A DNA stretch of 64,000 nucleotides. Source: Watersipora subatra. Lineage: Eukaryota; Bryozoa; Gymnolaemata; Cheilostomatida; Watersiporidae. The first letter of the stretch is position 1. Each line of letters opens with the position of its first letter. The stretch covers positions 10,844,869 through 10,908,868 of the forward strand of contig NC_088711.1 of the NCBI RefSeq assembly GCF_963576615.1. The letters run 5' to 3'. A program made the translations under genes and the position numbers. The notes under the pieces are model-generated. The model saw only the letters and a list, made by a program, of their open reading frames with translations, did not search any database and had not been told where the DNA came from. Shown here one piece after another: positions 35,898 to 47,749 of this stretch.

Positions 35898-36340
35898 GTA
35901 TATATATTTCTCAAAGTATGTCATCATATATCTGTCAGTTTTCCGGCTATAGATCTTAAAATCTTGGAATAAATATTCCGTAACGAAGAAAATTCGATCT
36001 CCGACCCTGCCGTTTTCCAGTCTGACACCTTGCCCACTAGACTACAAAAATCTAAGTGCTAGCTTGCAAATATAAGTCAATTACATGAGAGCAAATAGCT
36101 AACTGCTTTGCGTATGACGCGGGTCATAGCATAAAGCCACGAGAAGCTGTTTGCTCACATTATTAAACTGGCTAATAGCAAAAACTCTCACTGCTTCTCA
36201 TTGTTTATAAGACAAAAAACTTTTTCCATGATATGTAGTTTGAAAGTTGGAATGGCAAATGTTGTTATATGTTAAATACAAATCAATTTTTTGTCCGAAG
36301 ACTTTTCTATTACACGGGCAACGCCGGGTGGCACAGCTAG
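35898..36340 (+). mobile_element. Helitron-like element E4
   Basis: Left end TATATATTTCTCAAAGTATG; right end hairpin CGGGCAACGCCGGGTGGCACAG then CTAG followed by T. A tRNA-like stretch on the - strand at about 36058-35988 contains TAGTCTAGTGGGCAAGGTG and GAGATCGAATTTTC, a third isotype-like module. Confidence 0.55.
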
Positions 36341-36555
36341 TATATATATAGTATATGTGGTTTACATTGTAAAGTAAAGTGCTCAATAATCGAGTCAATT
36401 AGAGCTGTGTATGAAGTTTATTAAAAACTACAGGTTAAAATCATTACTACTATTAGTTTCATGCAATCGCGTTGCAATCTTCAGGTAGAATGACTAAAAT
36501 GTATAACATACAAGCTATAAAATTACTTTATAAAGCTGAGGGCTCAATACTATTA

Positions 36556-36643
36556 TAGTATTGATATATATAGTGAATATATATATATATATAGTGAATA
36601 TATATATATATATATATATAGTGAATATATATATATATAGTGA

Positions 36644-36674
<31 letters not shown>

Positions 36675-36708
36675 ATATATATATATATATATATATATCT
36701 ATATATAA
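36556..36708. repeat. TA microsatellite with GTGAATATA interruptions (3' side of the LINE)
   Basis: Long alternating TA with regularly spaced AGTGAATA; borders the 3' end of the LINE directly. Confidence 0.9.
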
Positions 36709-36768
36709 ATTGTTTCCTCACCCCGGATACCCCGTATGGGTGGTAAATTCTGCTCTAACTCGGGTCTC

Positions 36769-37170
36769 CTACCAGAGACCTGGGAGTTTGAGCACTCGCC
36801 TCAAGATCTTAGCTGTTCCCAATAGCGCACTTTTCTGCAACTCACCTGAGTTGATTGTTGTTGGTATTTGGGCAAGCCACATTTTATGCGCCGGTGTTAT
36901 TGCGCCCAGTGCCCCAATGACTACTGGGATTACAGTTGTTCTTACATTCCAGCATTTTTCAATTTCTTCTCCAAGAGGGAGATATTTCTCTACCTTTTCT
37001 TTTTCTTTGCTGGCTATATTGTAGTCATTGGGTACTGCTATATCTATTATAGTAGCTCTCTTGTTCTCCTTGTCTACCACCACTATATCTGGTTGGTTTG
37101 CTAGGACATGCTTGTCAGTTTGGATGTAGAAGTCCCAGAGGATCTTAGCGCGGTCATTTTCATTGACCAT
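36769..37170 (-). pseudogene. LINE restriction-like endonuclease domain (separate frame)
   Basis: The first residues are VNENDRAKILWDFYIQTDKH. Then QPDIVVVD and ATIIDIAVP give the PD...D pattern of the PD-(D/E)XK-type nuclease found at the C end of R2/R4-like LINEs, followed by a Lys/Glu-rich helix (KEKEKVEKY). It overlaps the end of the reverse-transcriptase frame in a different frame; the protein continuity around 37165-37172 indicates a one-base indel in this copy. Confidence 0.8.
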
Positions 37171-39627
37171 TTATTAAGGCCATACTCATCACATAGACTT
37201 CTATACACAACACCTGCGACATGATTATGTCGCTTAGTGTATGCGTTCCCTGCTAGCTTCTTGCATCCACTGATGATGTGTTGGATGGTCTCAAGTGCAT
37301 CTTTGCACAGTCTGCATCTAGGATCGTCTCTAGTGTGATAGATTTTCGTTTGGAGTTGCCTTGTTGGGAGCACTTGCTCCTGGGCTGCCATGATTAGTGA
37401 CTCTGTATTGGCCGTTAGGTTTCCTTTGTTCAGCCACATATATGTCTGGTGAAGATCGCCAACCTTAGATATTTGTTGGTGGTAAGCACCATGAAAAGGT
37501 TTCGTGTGCCAGTCAATTTCCTCATCATCAGGGCGTAGGTCCGTTGTAAGAGCAGCCGATTGAAATTCACCTAGCAACTTATCTGAGATGGCCATGGAGG
37601 CTGCATATGCTTTGATGCTTTGCTCCTCCTCTTTCACTGTCTGCTGTACACTTTTGAGTCCCCTACCGCCATCTTTCCTATCAAGATACAATCTAGTAGT
37701 ATCAGATTTTGGGTGAAGTGCTCCATGCATGTTCAGCAGTTTACGAGTTGCTATATCTGTTTCTTTGATGGCTTCCTCAGTCCACTTTATTATGCCTGCT
37801 GGATATCTTATTACTGGCAGTGCATAGGTATTTATTGCCATGACTTGATTCTTGGCATTGAGCTGGCTCCGTAAGACCTGCCGGAGGCGTTTCTTGTATT
37901 CAGTAATGGCTTTGTGACGGACCTCGGCTTCGTGGTTGATGTTGCTTTGCATAATCCCCAAGTACTTGTACCCTTCTTCTATATCTTCGATGGTACCATT
38001 TGGCATTCTTAGGCCATCTGTGAGCATAGAATGGCCTTTCTTAAGAATTAGCCTTCCACATTTCTCAATACCGAAGGTCATTCCAATGTCCTTGCTGTAT
38101 GCCTGAGTGAGGTGTATTAGCAAATCAATGTCCCTTTCTTTGTTAGCGTACAGCTTGATGTCATCCATGTAGAAGAGGTGGTTTACCTTGGTGCCACTCT
38201 TAAACTGGTACCCATATTGAGTCTCCTCCAGCATATTACTTAGAGGGTTTAGGCATATGCAGAAGAGCAGCGGTGATAAGGAGTCACCTTGATAGATGCC
38301 TCGCTTAATTTTTACACTCGCCAGCTTTTTGCCGTTAACCTCCAGTTCCGTCTTCCATTTGGTCATTGACATCTTGATGAATGCCACAAGAGCAGGATGA
38401 ACATTGTACATACTGAGGCACTCAAGTATCCAACTATGGGGAATTGAGTCATAGGCCTTTTTGTAGTCAATCCAAGCCATGGCAAGATTGGTTTGCCTTC
38501 TCCTGCTGTCTTGACAGACCGTCCGATCCACCAGTAACTGATGTTTAGTTCCTCGGGTGTTGCGCCCAATTCCTTTCTGAGCACTGGTCATATAGTGACT
38601 CATGTGCTCTTCTAGTTTGTCTGCAACTATTCCTGAGAGCAGTTTCCAGGTGGTGGGCAAGCACGTTATTGGTCGATAGTTTTTGGGAATCGGCCCCTGC
38701 TTTGGATCTTTTATCAGAAGTACAGTTCGTCCTTTGGTCAGCCATTCTGGATGGTCACCTTGTTCTATTAGGCATTCCATCTGCTTAGCCATTCTAGTGT
38801 GAAGTGATGTCAATTTCTTTAACCAGAAGGCTTGAATCATGTCATGGCCAGGTGCTGCCCAGTTCTTCATACGCTGCACTCTGCACTTGATGTCCTCTTT
38901 GCTGATGGTGAGTCCTTGCTGAGCCACAGTGTGTTGATGGCTCTCTTTAAGCCTCTTCAGCCAATTTGCAGTGGTGTTATGAGTAGTCTCTTTCTCCCAG
39001 ATGTCCTTCCAGAACTTTTAAGTGCTAGATCGGGGAGGCTCAGACATTGGCCTCTGCAGTTCACCTTTGAACTGGAAATACATTCTAGATGGATTATTGA
39101 TGAACAGTTTGTTCACTCTCTTGTTATCTCGCTCTTTGGTGTACCGCTTCAGTCGTGCCGAGAGTGCTACTAGCTTCTGTTTGGCAGATTCTAGAGGTTC
39201 TATTGTGGCTTCCCTTTTTGGACGCTCCAAACTGTGGTTAGATCTCTCACTGAGCCTACTAACTTTCTTGCGCAAGTCCTTGATCTTATTTTGTAGCCTC
39301 AGCTGCCAGGATGGAATGGCTTGAAGCCTTGTTGGCAGTGGCTTAATATCCATCTCCTCCAAGATGACGGTTGCTGTACTGTAGATTAAGGCATTAGTCT
39401 CACTGATTGATCCAGTTGAGATCGACTCCAGTGCCAAGTTAATGTCTTCTAACAGCTTCTTAAGTATGGCCTTGCTAACTCTTCGTAGTGGTACCCTGCT
39501 TCCATAATCATTAGCAGCTGACATCTTGTTCATGATATTTTCCGCAAGCTCTCTCACCCTTGGGTCAAGGTCCAAGTGCATGTCTTCTTCAACCCGTGAG
39601 TCAACACATGATCGTGTATGCGTGACA

Positions 39628-39629
<2 letters not shown>
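37171..39629 (-). pseudogene. LINE reverse transcriptase polyprotein with one in-frame stop
   Basis: The frame starts inside the TA tract and runs to a TAA at 39018-39020 (after SEPPRSST), then continues in the same frame as KFWKDIWEKE. In the 608-codon part after it (from 38927): residues 84-89 YRPITC, motif A AWIDYKKAYD (151-160), motif B GIYQGDSLSPL (210-220), the catalytic YMDD (253-256), YLGI (322-325), and a C-x2-C-x8-H-x4-C finger (C538, C541, H550, C555). These residues are intact. The N-terminal part is Lys/Arg-rich and helical. Apart from the one stop and the terminal frameshift it looks young. Confidence 0.88.
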
Positions 39630-39630
<1 letters not shown>

Positions 39631-39706
<76 letters not shown>

Positions 39707-39816
39707 CACACAAATATATATATATTCACACACAAATATATATATATTCACACACAAATATATATATATTCACACACAAATATATATATATATTCACACA
39801 CAAATATATATTTGTG
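39631..39816. repeat. TA microsatellite plus 20-bp TATATATATTCACACACAAA repeats (5' side of the LINE)
   Basis: About 75 bp of TA, then five copies of a 20-21-bp unit. It shares the GTGAATATA motif (as TATATTCAC) with the tract on the other side of the LINE. Confidence 0.9.
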
Positions 39817-39829
39817 TGTGGATTATATT

Positions 39830-41155
39830 AGACACAATAGAGCCAAATCTTGCCACAATTATGTAGGTTAGGTTGGTATCTCTGCACAGATGATTCTGTG
39901 TAAGCAGCTAGTGGTTCATAGAGTGATGATAAAAAAATTAGATGATGTTCAATGAACTTATAGACATTATAATACGATATTTTACATATAAATCTCATTG
40001 AAAGTTTCATTATTCAAATGGTTTATGCTGTTACAAGTAAGCTAGGATATGTATAACATTGTCTATGGTGAACTCAGCATATCTGTATACCCAAATGTTT
40101 TGTTTTAAACAAATTTTTTACGGATTTATTGTAATTGTTTTGTAAGCATGTAGCCAAAGCATATATAATATTTTAACTGTAGAGCAATGTTTGTCACAGC
40201 AATAATAGACACATACATGATTGGCAACTCTAAATACTTCCTTTACATTATTACAGCCTCTAGTTTAGTGGTAAAAATAATCTTTGACAAAGGTATACAG
40301 ACATTTAAAAATTGCTACGTGTTTATTTTATTATTCTTATTAAAGTTTGTGTAGAGACCATTTTTGGAAACATTTTCAAAGGCATCAATCGTTCAATTTT
40401 TTTTTAGTTCTTTGTATTTGGAAATGTAAGATCTTCTTTTTTCTATGATTATTTATTCTATTTTATTTTATTTGTCTATTTATTTATAACTTTATTTATT
40501 CATTTATTTAAAATCATTGTCATTTATACAATTAGAAAATTCCAACTATTTCAATTATCTCATCTAAAAGATTTCTGCTTTCGTTAAGATGACACATGAG
40601 CAGATCAAGTAGAACATGCTGAGATATTAATGAGCAATTTAAAAGTACAAATTAAGGTCATTACTAAATCAGGTAAAAATGTAATTTAATCCAACTTTCA
40701 CACTGTATAGATGTGAAAAGACTCAGTTTATATTGTCAGTTGCAATACAAACGATTGATTCCATTGATTATTCAATGTCCAACGATGTTCATGGTAGCTT
40801 TTTGATCTAAATATTTTGGAGTCAAAAAGTTTATTCTGAGGCTTTGAGCTACAGGTTTACGAGCAAGCGTTAGACATCCCAGCACCCATGTTAATATTCT
40901 GGTATAATATAAGACAACCTCTGAGTTATTGGTGCAGCTTAATAATGAACTGTTGTGTTTTGTGCTGCTGGTTTACATATATGTTTATATTGCGTTATTG
41001 AATAAAAATACATCAAAGTACTTGAAATAGCAGAGTAGATATTGGATTATACATGTACATATGAGAATATTCATAAGTCACAGCTTGTAGTCGCAATAGT
41101 GGGTCTACATAACAGCTTGTCTTCCACTTTCATGTTCCTTCGAATGGTAACTCAC
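39830..41155. other. Spacer downstream of the second PDPFE-type gene
   Basis: AT-rich. The inferred last 3'-UTR exon of the 41478-42710 gene starts at 41160 and runs into this stretch (intron 41161-41448). A T/TTTA-rich patch lies at 40435-40510. No other gene seen. Confidence 0.4.
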
Positions 41156-41477
41156 TGGTCCTAAAACATCAATCACAGTGACTCAGAGTCTATGAATGAA
41201 TATGGGTTAGTTAAAACATTGTTTTGTCTGTTTTACATAAAAGGAAATGGGTAACATTTGCAATACGGGCACACAGAGTGGATAATAAAGTGACAAGCAT
41301 TGAACTCCCGCTTGTTATGGCTTTTTGAATGAATGCATTAAAATTACCACAGATTGTATGATTCATGACACGGAGTTCTCTCTAGGCTGCTTGCTCTTGT
41401 TCATTAAATACCTTTGGAAAAAGTATGGTTGTACACTTATTTGGTTACCTGAGGAAACTGGAGCTCAGCATCAAATT

Positions 41478-42710
41478 TTAGTAACGTCTCACAGATGTTT
41501 GAGGCACTGGTGCTGGGTAACGTCTAGCAGGTGTAGGTTGTTTCTTTGGTGCAAGTTGTCTCCTTGGTGCAAGTTGTTGTCTTGCAGGTGAGGATCTGGT
41601 TTGAGTGTTTGCTTGAGGTTGAAACTGCTGGTGGTAACTGTTGACTTTAGCGTCATAGGCAGCTCTGTGTGCTCTCCTGTAGTTGTCTATGGCCTGGTGT
41701 GCTCCAGGGTCATTTCTGACAGCAGACAAAAGAAGTGCATCTGGTATTTCAGGTGCTTCATATGCATCTGGCCTTTCAGGAGCCTCAAATGGGTCAGGTT
41801 GTTCTATGAAGCTGTGCAGAGGAACTTGAGCTCTGTGAGACGAGGCTCGTGCTGGAACTGGTCTTGCTCTAGCTGATGCAGAAGCAGTGTGGCCTGGAGA
41901 AACAGGAGCAGAACCAATTCTACCTTGGCTCGGTCTGCTAATATGCTGTCGATAGTTGTTCACTTCCTCATCATAGGCAGCTCTGTGTGCTCTCCTGTAG
42001 TTGTCTACTGCCTGATGTGCTCCAGGCTCATTCCTGACAGCAGAAAGAAGAAGTGCATCTGGTATTTCAGGCGCTTCATAAACATCTGGTCTTTCAGGAG
42101 CCTCATATGGGTCTGGTTGCTCTGTAAGATAATAACGACGTTAACCAAATCGAGAAACAGAATCTTGCAATGTAAGTTCAAGTTTTCTTGTGTACATGTT
42201 ATCAATATAACATTGAATAACTTACCAATAAACCAGGATGGATTTACCCTGCAAATATAAAAGACAATCATTTATTCTTAATATTATAAGCAACTCAAAT
42301 ATTTATGAAGATAAACTCCAAGTTTAAATTGAACCCATCAAGTAATGAATACACATGTGATACAACAACTGAAGTTAAAAAACAACAGATCACCATAATT
42401 GCACAAATAATCATAAAAATTTATTGTTAATTGTAACTAATGACTTATAGTTTGTAACACTAATTCTATATTCATGTTACTCAACATTTTTACCTTATAC
42501 ATAACTCATAGGGCAGCATACCAACACTAGTTGCATGATGATTTATGGTCTAAATCTTTATGATACCAGAAATACTGTTATAATTATCATTCATTAGGCT
42601 GACTCTTGGAATATAATTTACCTTGGAGCAGAATTGCTTCTGTGCTGCTGTGCTAAAGATAGCGTGAACAAGGCTGCCAAAAGTAGGAATTTGAATATTT
42701 GTATCGGCAT
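41478..42710 (-). CDS. Secreted two-domain PDPYE/PDPFE-repeat protein, 251 aa (paralogue)
   Basis: Exons in gene order: 42710-42622 (ATG, signal peptide MPIQIFKFLLLAALFTLSLA), 42248-42226 (23-nt microexon encoding VNPSWFI), 42121-41478. The 756 nt give 252 codons, with donors CCAAG|GTAAAT and ATTG|GTAAGT and acceptors TTTGCAG and TTACAG. Two domains start EQPDPYEAPERP and EQPDPFEAPERP; each continues with YEAPEIPDALLLSAVRN and GAHQA.DNYRRAHRAAYD. The linker is short and Ser/Ala/Arg-rich instead of the PVQ pentads, and the tail is basic (RRQLAPKKQPTPARRYPAP). A stop-proximal intron starts 28 nt after the TAA. Clear paralogue of the 30502-31963 gene, same strand, about 11 kb upstream. Function unknown. 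Confidence 0.85.
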
Positions 42711-43474
42711 TGTGGAGAATACACAGCAACACCTGAAAATTGAACTATACTAAATTAATATTAAAGTACATGCTAGTAACAATACCAATATCTTATATAT
42801 TTGCTTGGCACAGGTGTCCTATAAATACTTATTTGTTACTGCTGAATTTTTTTGCAGAAATACAACAATTTCTAATAATGTTAATATTGTACTAAAATGT
42901 TTACTCGACTGAACGACGAATTTCACTTGAGCCAAGAATTCTCATAAACACTTACACTGTGAATTAACTGAGATCTAGAAAGCCACAGGCAGCAAGTGAA
43001 TATTAACTGGTAAGCAGAATTATTTCACTGAATTACTAGTGCAACAACAAGAACTCCATTTAAAATAAATGTTCAACACATTTAAGTCTACTATGTTATA
43101 ATTTAACCTAACAACTATTTTCATATAATTAAATTAATATAAAGTATAGAACATTAAAAACATCTATTTAACATATTACATCTTAAAATAATAAAATAAG
43201 ATTTGCTTACAAATTATTGATTGAATTGTCATGACTAAAATCACATCTTAAACATCTTTTATATTTTTATGACTTACAACCACATAGTAACTTTAAATAT
43301 ACTTTTATGATATTAAGAGTTAATATATCAAATGTAAATCTCCAGATAAGATTCACAAGCTCGCAATACTTGTTAGTGCACTTACAATGTCTGTCTCAGT
43401 TTTCTTGGCTGTAGATGCTGACTCTACTGAACTCACCAGCTCACAACTGATGCCTACTCCGAAGTCACTCACTC

Positions 43475-43482
43475 TATTTATA
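43475..43482 (-). promoter_or_regulatory. TATA box of the second PDPFE-type gene
   Basis: TATAAATA in gene sense within a longer TATA run. A non-coding exon of about 43447-43437 or slightly longer ends GCTG|GTGAGT, and the intron reaches acceptor TTTTCAG at 42733. Confidence 0.6.
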
Positions 43483-43499
43483 TATATAAAACACTGGAG

Positions 43500-46400
43500 A
43501 ATTTGCGACAAAACTCACTCCACCCATTAATTGGTAATTCCAAATCTAAATGTATTGTTTCCACTTTACCATAAGTCAGAGGTCATTTATTTACGTATAA
43601 AAAACAGTCACACTTTAATTCACTCGACTAAATTTAGAGTCATTTGAAATTTTTGAATTCCGTTTCTAAAAATATGTGTTGGGTTGGGTTCACATCACCA
43701 TTGATGAATAGGAATATAATAGGTTGACGCGAGCAGGTGATTGGGAAAGGAAGACATCGTTCATCATTTATATTCATAACTGATGATTCCATTCATACCA
43801 GTCCAGTTCCCTGCTTAATATGTCTAATTGTGTCACCTAGCTGTTGCCTCGTGTTACATATTTGAATAGGAGTAACTCCTGGCAATCACATTGTTTCTGC
43901 TCTTGATTTATATGTCATTCTGCAATAAAAGTTATAAAAAGTATTTTGATTTCAGTATATTTACATAGACAAGTTTATAAATTCTATTTAGGCTTATATA
44001 TAAAGACTTGATTATTTTGTTCTTATGGTTTTATAGATTTAGTTTTTGTAGCGGCTCTTTGTTGTCACTCAGATGTTCTGCAGCCATGATTATAACAAAC
44101 ATTTTTATATCAAGTTGGCTGCTTGTGAAAGTATTTTCATTTTTATTGCATTAGTCTTATTGCTTTTTAGTTGTTCTATTAAAAACTTTATCATTACTAT
44201 TGCTACTTTATCCCTGTCTTAAAATGTGTGTCTGTCATATTTCATTCATAAGTGAGCTCTCTATTTCATTATTGCATGCACACTCAGGGTGTGAGGAGAG
44301 CTCAATGATAGTATGAATTGTTACAAACTTCGTCAGATAAGCCTTCAATAACAAAGCGACCTACAGCTGAAAAACTTTTTCGGTTGTGAGCCATGAGGAT
44401 TTGAACCACTGGCCTCACGCTCAGATTTTATGTGTACCATTTGGTAGTCTGTGCCAGCTCAGATGCATTATATGGAGGGAAACAACTTTAAAAGCAGTGT
44501 CTAGTTGCCATGGTTTAAGAAACATACCTGGTCATCACGCACAGTTACCAACAATTCTGTTGATGGTGTTCCAATATTTCTACAACTTATTATGAGCAAG
44601 TAAAAAATTTGATGAAATTTATCTTAACCTTGACAAGTTTTTGCCAGCTGATGTGTTACATAGACAAGTCATTGTAGATAGAATAAATAAATAGAATATA
44701 TACTTATATGTAGGTACATGTATGTGCATAGGAGCAGATAGAATGTTTCTGTAATATTGGGCTTCAATGTGTTTGATATAAACAATACAGTGTAATTGTA
44801 ATTAATAACATGTTTAGTAAGTCTTCCCTCGTGTCTTTATATAACTTAATTGACACTTCAACATCATCGTTTGTAGCTACTAGTTAATAACAGTTTAACC
44901 ACAATAATATGGGCGCTACCTGCTATTGCACGCCACTTATCAATCACAAGAGAGGTGGAAGGGCATGCCCTGCCTACGTACAATCTATTACTCCAACACT
45001 CGGCTGTTGCATATGTCACTTCACATGGCAGTGAGAGTGCTTTCAAATGCAAGTTCGCACTCACGTTACACTTCCAAGTTTTTACCAGCAGACGAACTAA
45101 TTACAATAATGATTAAACTGGAAATGAGGTGCTTAGAAGTGCTTCAAGAAATTCCTTTTCCTAATTGAGCGCGCCAATGATCTAAGTCTAAACAGACTGT
45201 TGTCATGGTGTGAACTTCATAGAAAATTATTTCTATTCTTATAGCTGATTGGAGAGGGAATATCTATTGAACTCAGTAATTGGCTGTAGCATTTATTTCA
45301 AAGGTATAACACGTATACAGTAATTATTCATCTCAGTGTTATATATGGCTTATCCACAACACCAGTGGTAACCTTACCTTCTGTATACTCGCAGTTAGTT
45401 ATGCATTCCAAAATCAGCTGTTGTCTCAAGCAATGGTGATTCCATCAAATTTATCAATTAACTCAGCTCCTGGTCTAAAATGTCCCACTGTTCATAGCTG
45501 TCATTTGATCAAAGGTGAACAACTAATGTGGATTGTAAGATTAAGAGGACAACTTTAAATCATAAATATATATACCGGTAATAGCCCTATCACTCTATCT
45601 ACTCTGTCTGCTCATTGACGAGCTACTTACAAACATATAACAACATATTCTTTGGAGCGTCTTCACATTGCAAGACTAAACACAAATCAAGGAGAAGGTA
45701 ACTCGTCACACCATGTTCCTTATGTTACTGGAAGCCAGATATACTGCTTGGAACAGTATCCTGTTTGGAATTAATTTACAATATAGTCTGATGAGCAGAT
45801 CACACGCATAAATATGTACAGTATTTATCAATAACCAGTGTTAGTGTGTTGCGTATGTAAAGTGATCAGACATGCACATATTAACATTTATTTGCAAAAC
45901 ATTTTGAGTATAGCTTCTAATTCTTCATGGAGCTAAAACAAATCGGAGTAAATTAAAATCAATTCAACTTACTGAAAGTTAAGTTAACTTAAATCTTACG
46001 TAATCTCTTTTTAGAGAAAATCCCTCGGATACCCTGTACTGAAATAGAGTAAGAATAGATGTTGATTATCCATAATAACAATCCTTCCTAAGAAATGACA
46101 CACTACTAGCAACCAAGTACTAAATTTTCATTGGCCATTTCAGTTGCTGCAGATAATATTTCTTTTCACAATAAAATATTGATAAATTAAATAGCTTCCA
46201 ATAGTTATGCAACACAGTAAAGAAATTTATGTGCAAGAAAGTAGTGTGTTTTTTTTTTATAATAATAAGTCTTCAGCTCAGATGTTGAATGAAAAAAAAG
46301 TTTATCGGTTTGGCCTTCCAGGAAACCGATGATCATCAGAGGTAAAATAATGACAGTGATATTTGTGGCTGGTGATTTGCTTTATACTCAGCATCATTAA

Positions 46401-46550
46401 TTTTTAATTTTTGTTTAGTTGACATAAATTTGCTAAGCTTCCATTCAATGATAGCATAGCGATGCACCCCCATATGGTCCTGTAATGACATCATAAAAAC
46501 AGCCGTGTCGCTCTCATTCTATCATGATTCAGTGTCGCTGTTCGAAAATA
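43500..46550. other. Non-coding stretch
   Basis: No supported gene. Near 44390-44430 the - strand has a B-box-like GGTTCAAATCC. At 45365-45480 the - strand reads short conserved-looking peptide pieces broken by stops, possibly an old mobile-element fragment. Confidence 0.35.
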
Positions 46551-46553
46551 AAA

Positions 46554-46590
46554 CCCCTCCCCTCCCACCCTCCCCTCCCACTCCCCCTCC
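46554..46590 (-). other. Poly-C/poly-G tract with G-quadruplex potential
   Basis: An almost pure C tract (CCCCTCCCCTCCCACCCTCC and onward) gives eight or so G runs of three to five on the - strand with 1-nt spacers. It stands out sharply from the AT-rich surroundings. Confidence 0.8.
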
Positions 46591-46599
46591 GGGCAATAA

Positions 46600-47280
46600 G
46601 TCATCTTTGTGCCATAAAAACGACCTTAGTGACCAACGGCATTGCAATTGAATTGTCTGCAGGCATCGGTCTTGCATTCCTATTATTTTATATACTGACA
46701 TATGCCGTCAGTGACACAAGGTGTCACACAACCATCGCTCTACTATAGCACCCTAAGGAAACATAATCTGCTTGTCAGCCCAGCATAGCGCTTCTGCACC
46801 GGTGCACCCAAGTCTCTTTACACTACCATTGTATGAAAACTTAGCAATTAACACAAACAGTCACACAATGTTTTGCTACTATTATAAAATACGGTCCATT
46901 ATTACTATACATTAATAGTTACACATGCAATCAGCTGATCAGCTTGTAAGGTTGTACTACCGTACTGAACTAATGGCTAAGGGCTTGTTTCCATAGCGCA
47001 TCTGGTTATTGCCGTCAAATATGTTATGCTGCCATAACAATTATAAAATGTAAAGCTTACAATGTATTTATTACGTTTAATAAATTTGTCATAACGTAAA
47101 AATGAAAAATGTGAAGTTTAACACTTTAGATAACAGTACAATATAAAAACAGCCTTTTGGCTATATAAACTTAGGTACATGTATATGAACTGAATAAAGG
47201 TATGGTTGCTCCTATCTGTACGCACCACCATGCAGGGAGCAGGGCAAGAGTAGCAATCTCCAATTAAAATTATTTTTTCC
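46600..47280. other. Non-coding spacer
   Basis: No gene or notable repeat seen. Confidence 0.4.
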
Positions 47281-47283
47281 ACC

Positions 47284-47372
47284 CTGTGAAGATGGTGTTC
47301 AGCTATAACAGCTCTATGGTGTTTAGCTGTTATAGCTCTATAGTGTTCAGCTATGATAGCTCTATGGATTGT
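47284..47372. repeat. Three 29-30-bp tandem repeats
   Basis: CAGCTATAACAGCTCTATGG-type units with internal AGCTRT/ATAGCT symmetry. Confidence 0.75.
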
Positions 47373-47497
47373 AAGAAGCAGTCTACCTAAGATGGTAAAA
47401 TGTGAAGCAAGTTGTAAATTTGGAATTTGCAGAGTTTCTGTTGTAACAACTATTTATAAGTTGGGCTTAAATTCCAAATGAATAAATAATTCTTTGC

Positions 47498-47735
47498 TGA
47501 CCTTTAGCCTTTGTGACATGACCTTTAGCCTTTGTGAGATGACCTTTAGCCTTTGTGAGATGGCCTATAGCCTTTGTGAGATGACCTATAGTCTTTGTGA
47601 TATGGCCTGTAACTTTTGTGGCAGGACCTTAAGCTTTTATAAGATGCAATTTAAAATCTTTCAATCAAGCTTAAGCTTTTCCGAGTTGACCTTTAGCTTT
47701 TCTGAGTTGACCTTTAGCTTTTGTGAGTTCAACTT
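47498..47735. repeat. 21-bp tandem repeats
   Basis: About ten diverging copies of GACCTTTAGCCTTTGTGAGA. Because 21 is a multiple of three, an open + frame of seven-residue repeats results; there is no start context or splice support for a gene. Confidence 0.8.
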
Positions 47736-47749
47736 ATGTTTTTGAAGAT

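Larger units (their letters stand above)
36709..39631 (-). mobile_element. 5'-truncated LINE with restriction-like endonuclease
   Basis: The body extends between two TA microsatellites. Order in gene sense: N-terminal region without visible zinc fingers, reverse transcriptase, CCHC motif, restriction-like endonuclease. This order is that of the site-selective R2/R4-type LINEs. The frame is broken by one stop and one frameshift, so this copy is dead. It sits between the two PDPFE-type genes. Confidence 0.85.

Noticed and set aside
36515-36721. Ile/Tyr repeat frames in the TA tracts (also 39526-39866)
   Set aside because: Microsatellite translation. The N-terminal IYIY run of the LINE frame at 39713-39630 is excluded for the same reason.
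44390-44470. Possible tRNA-Ser-like gene on the - strand
   Set aside because: Only the B-box half (GGTTCAAATCC) is convincing; no complete cloverleaf could be drawn.
46318-46345. Second hammerhead-like CTGATGA on the - strand
   Set aside because: No GAAA after a plausible stem II, and no helix III or cleavage triplet.
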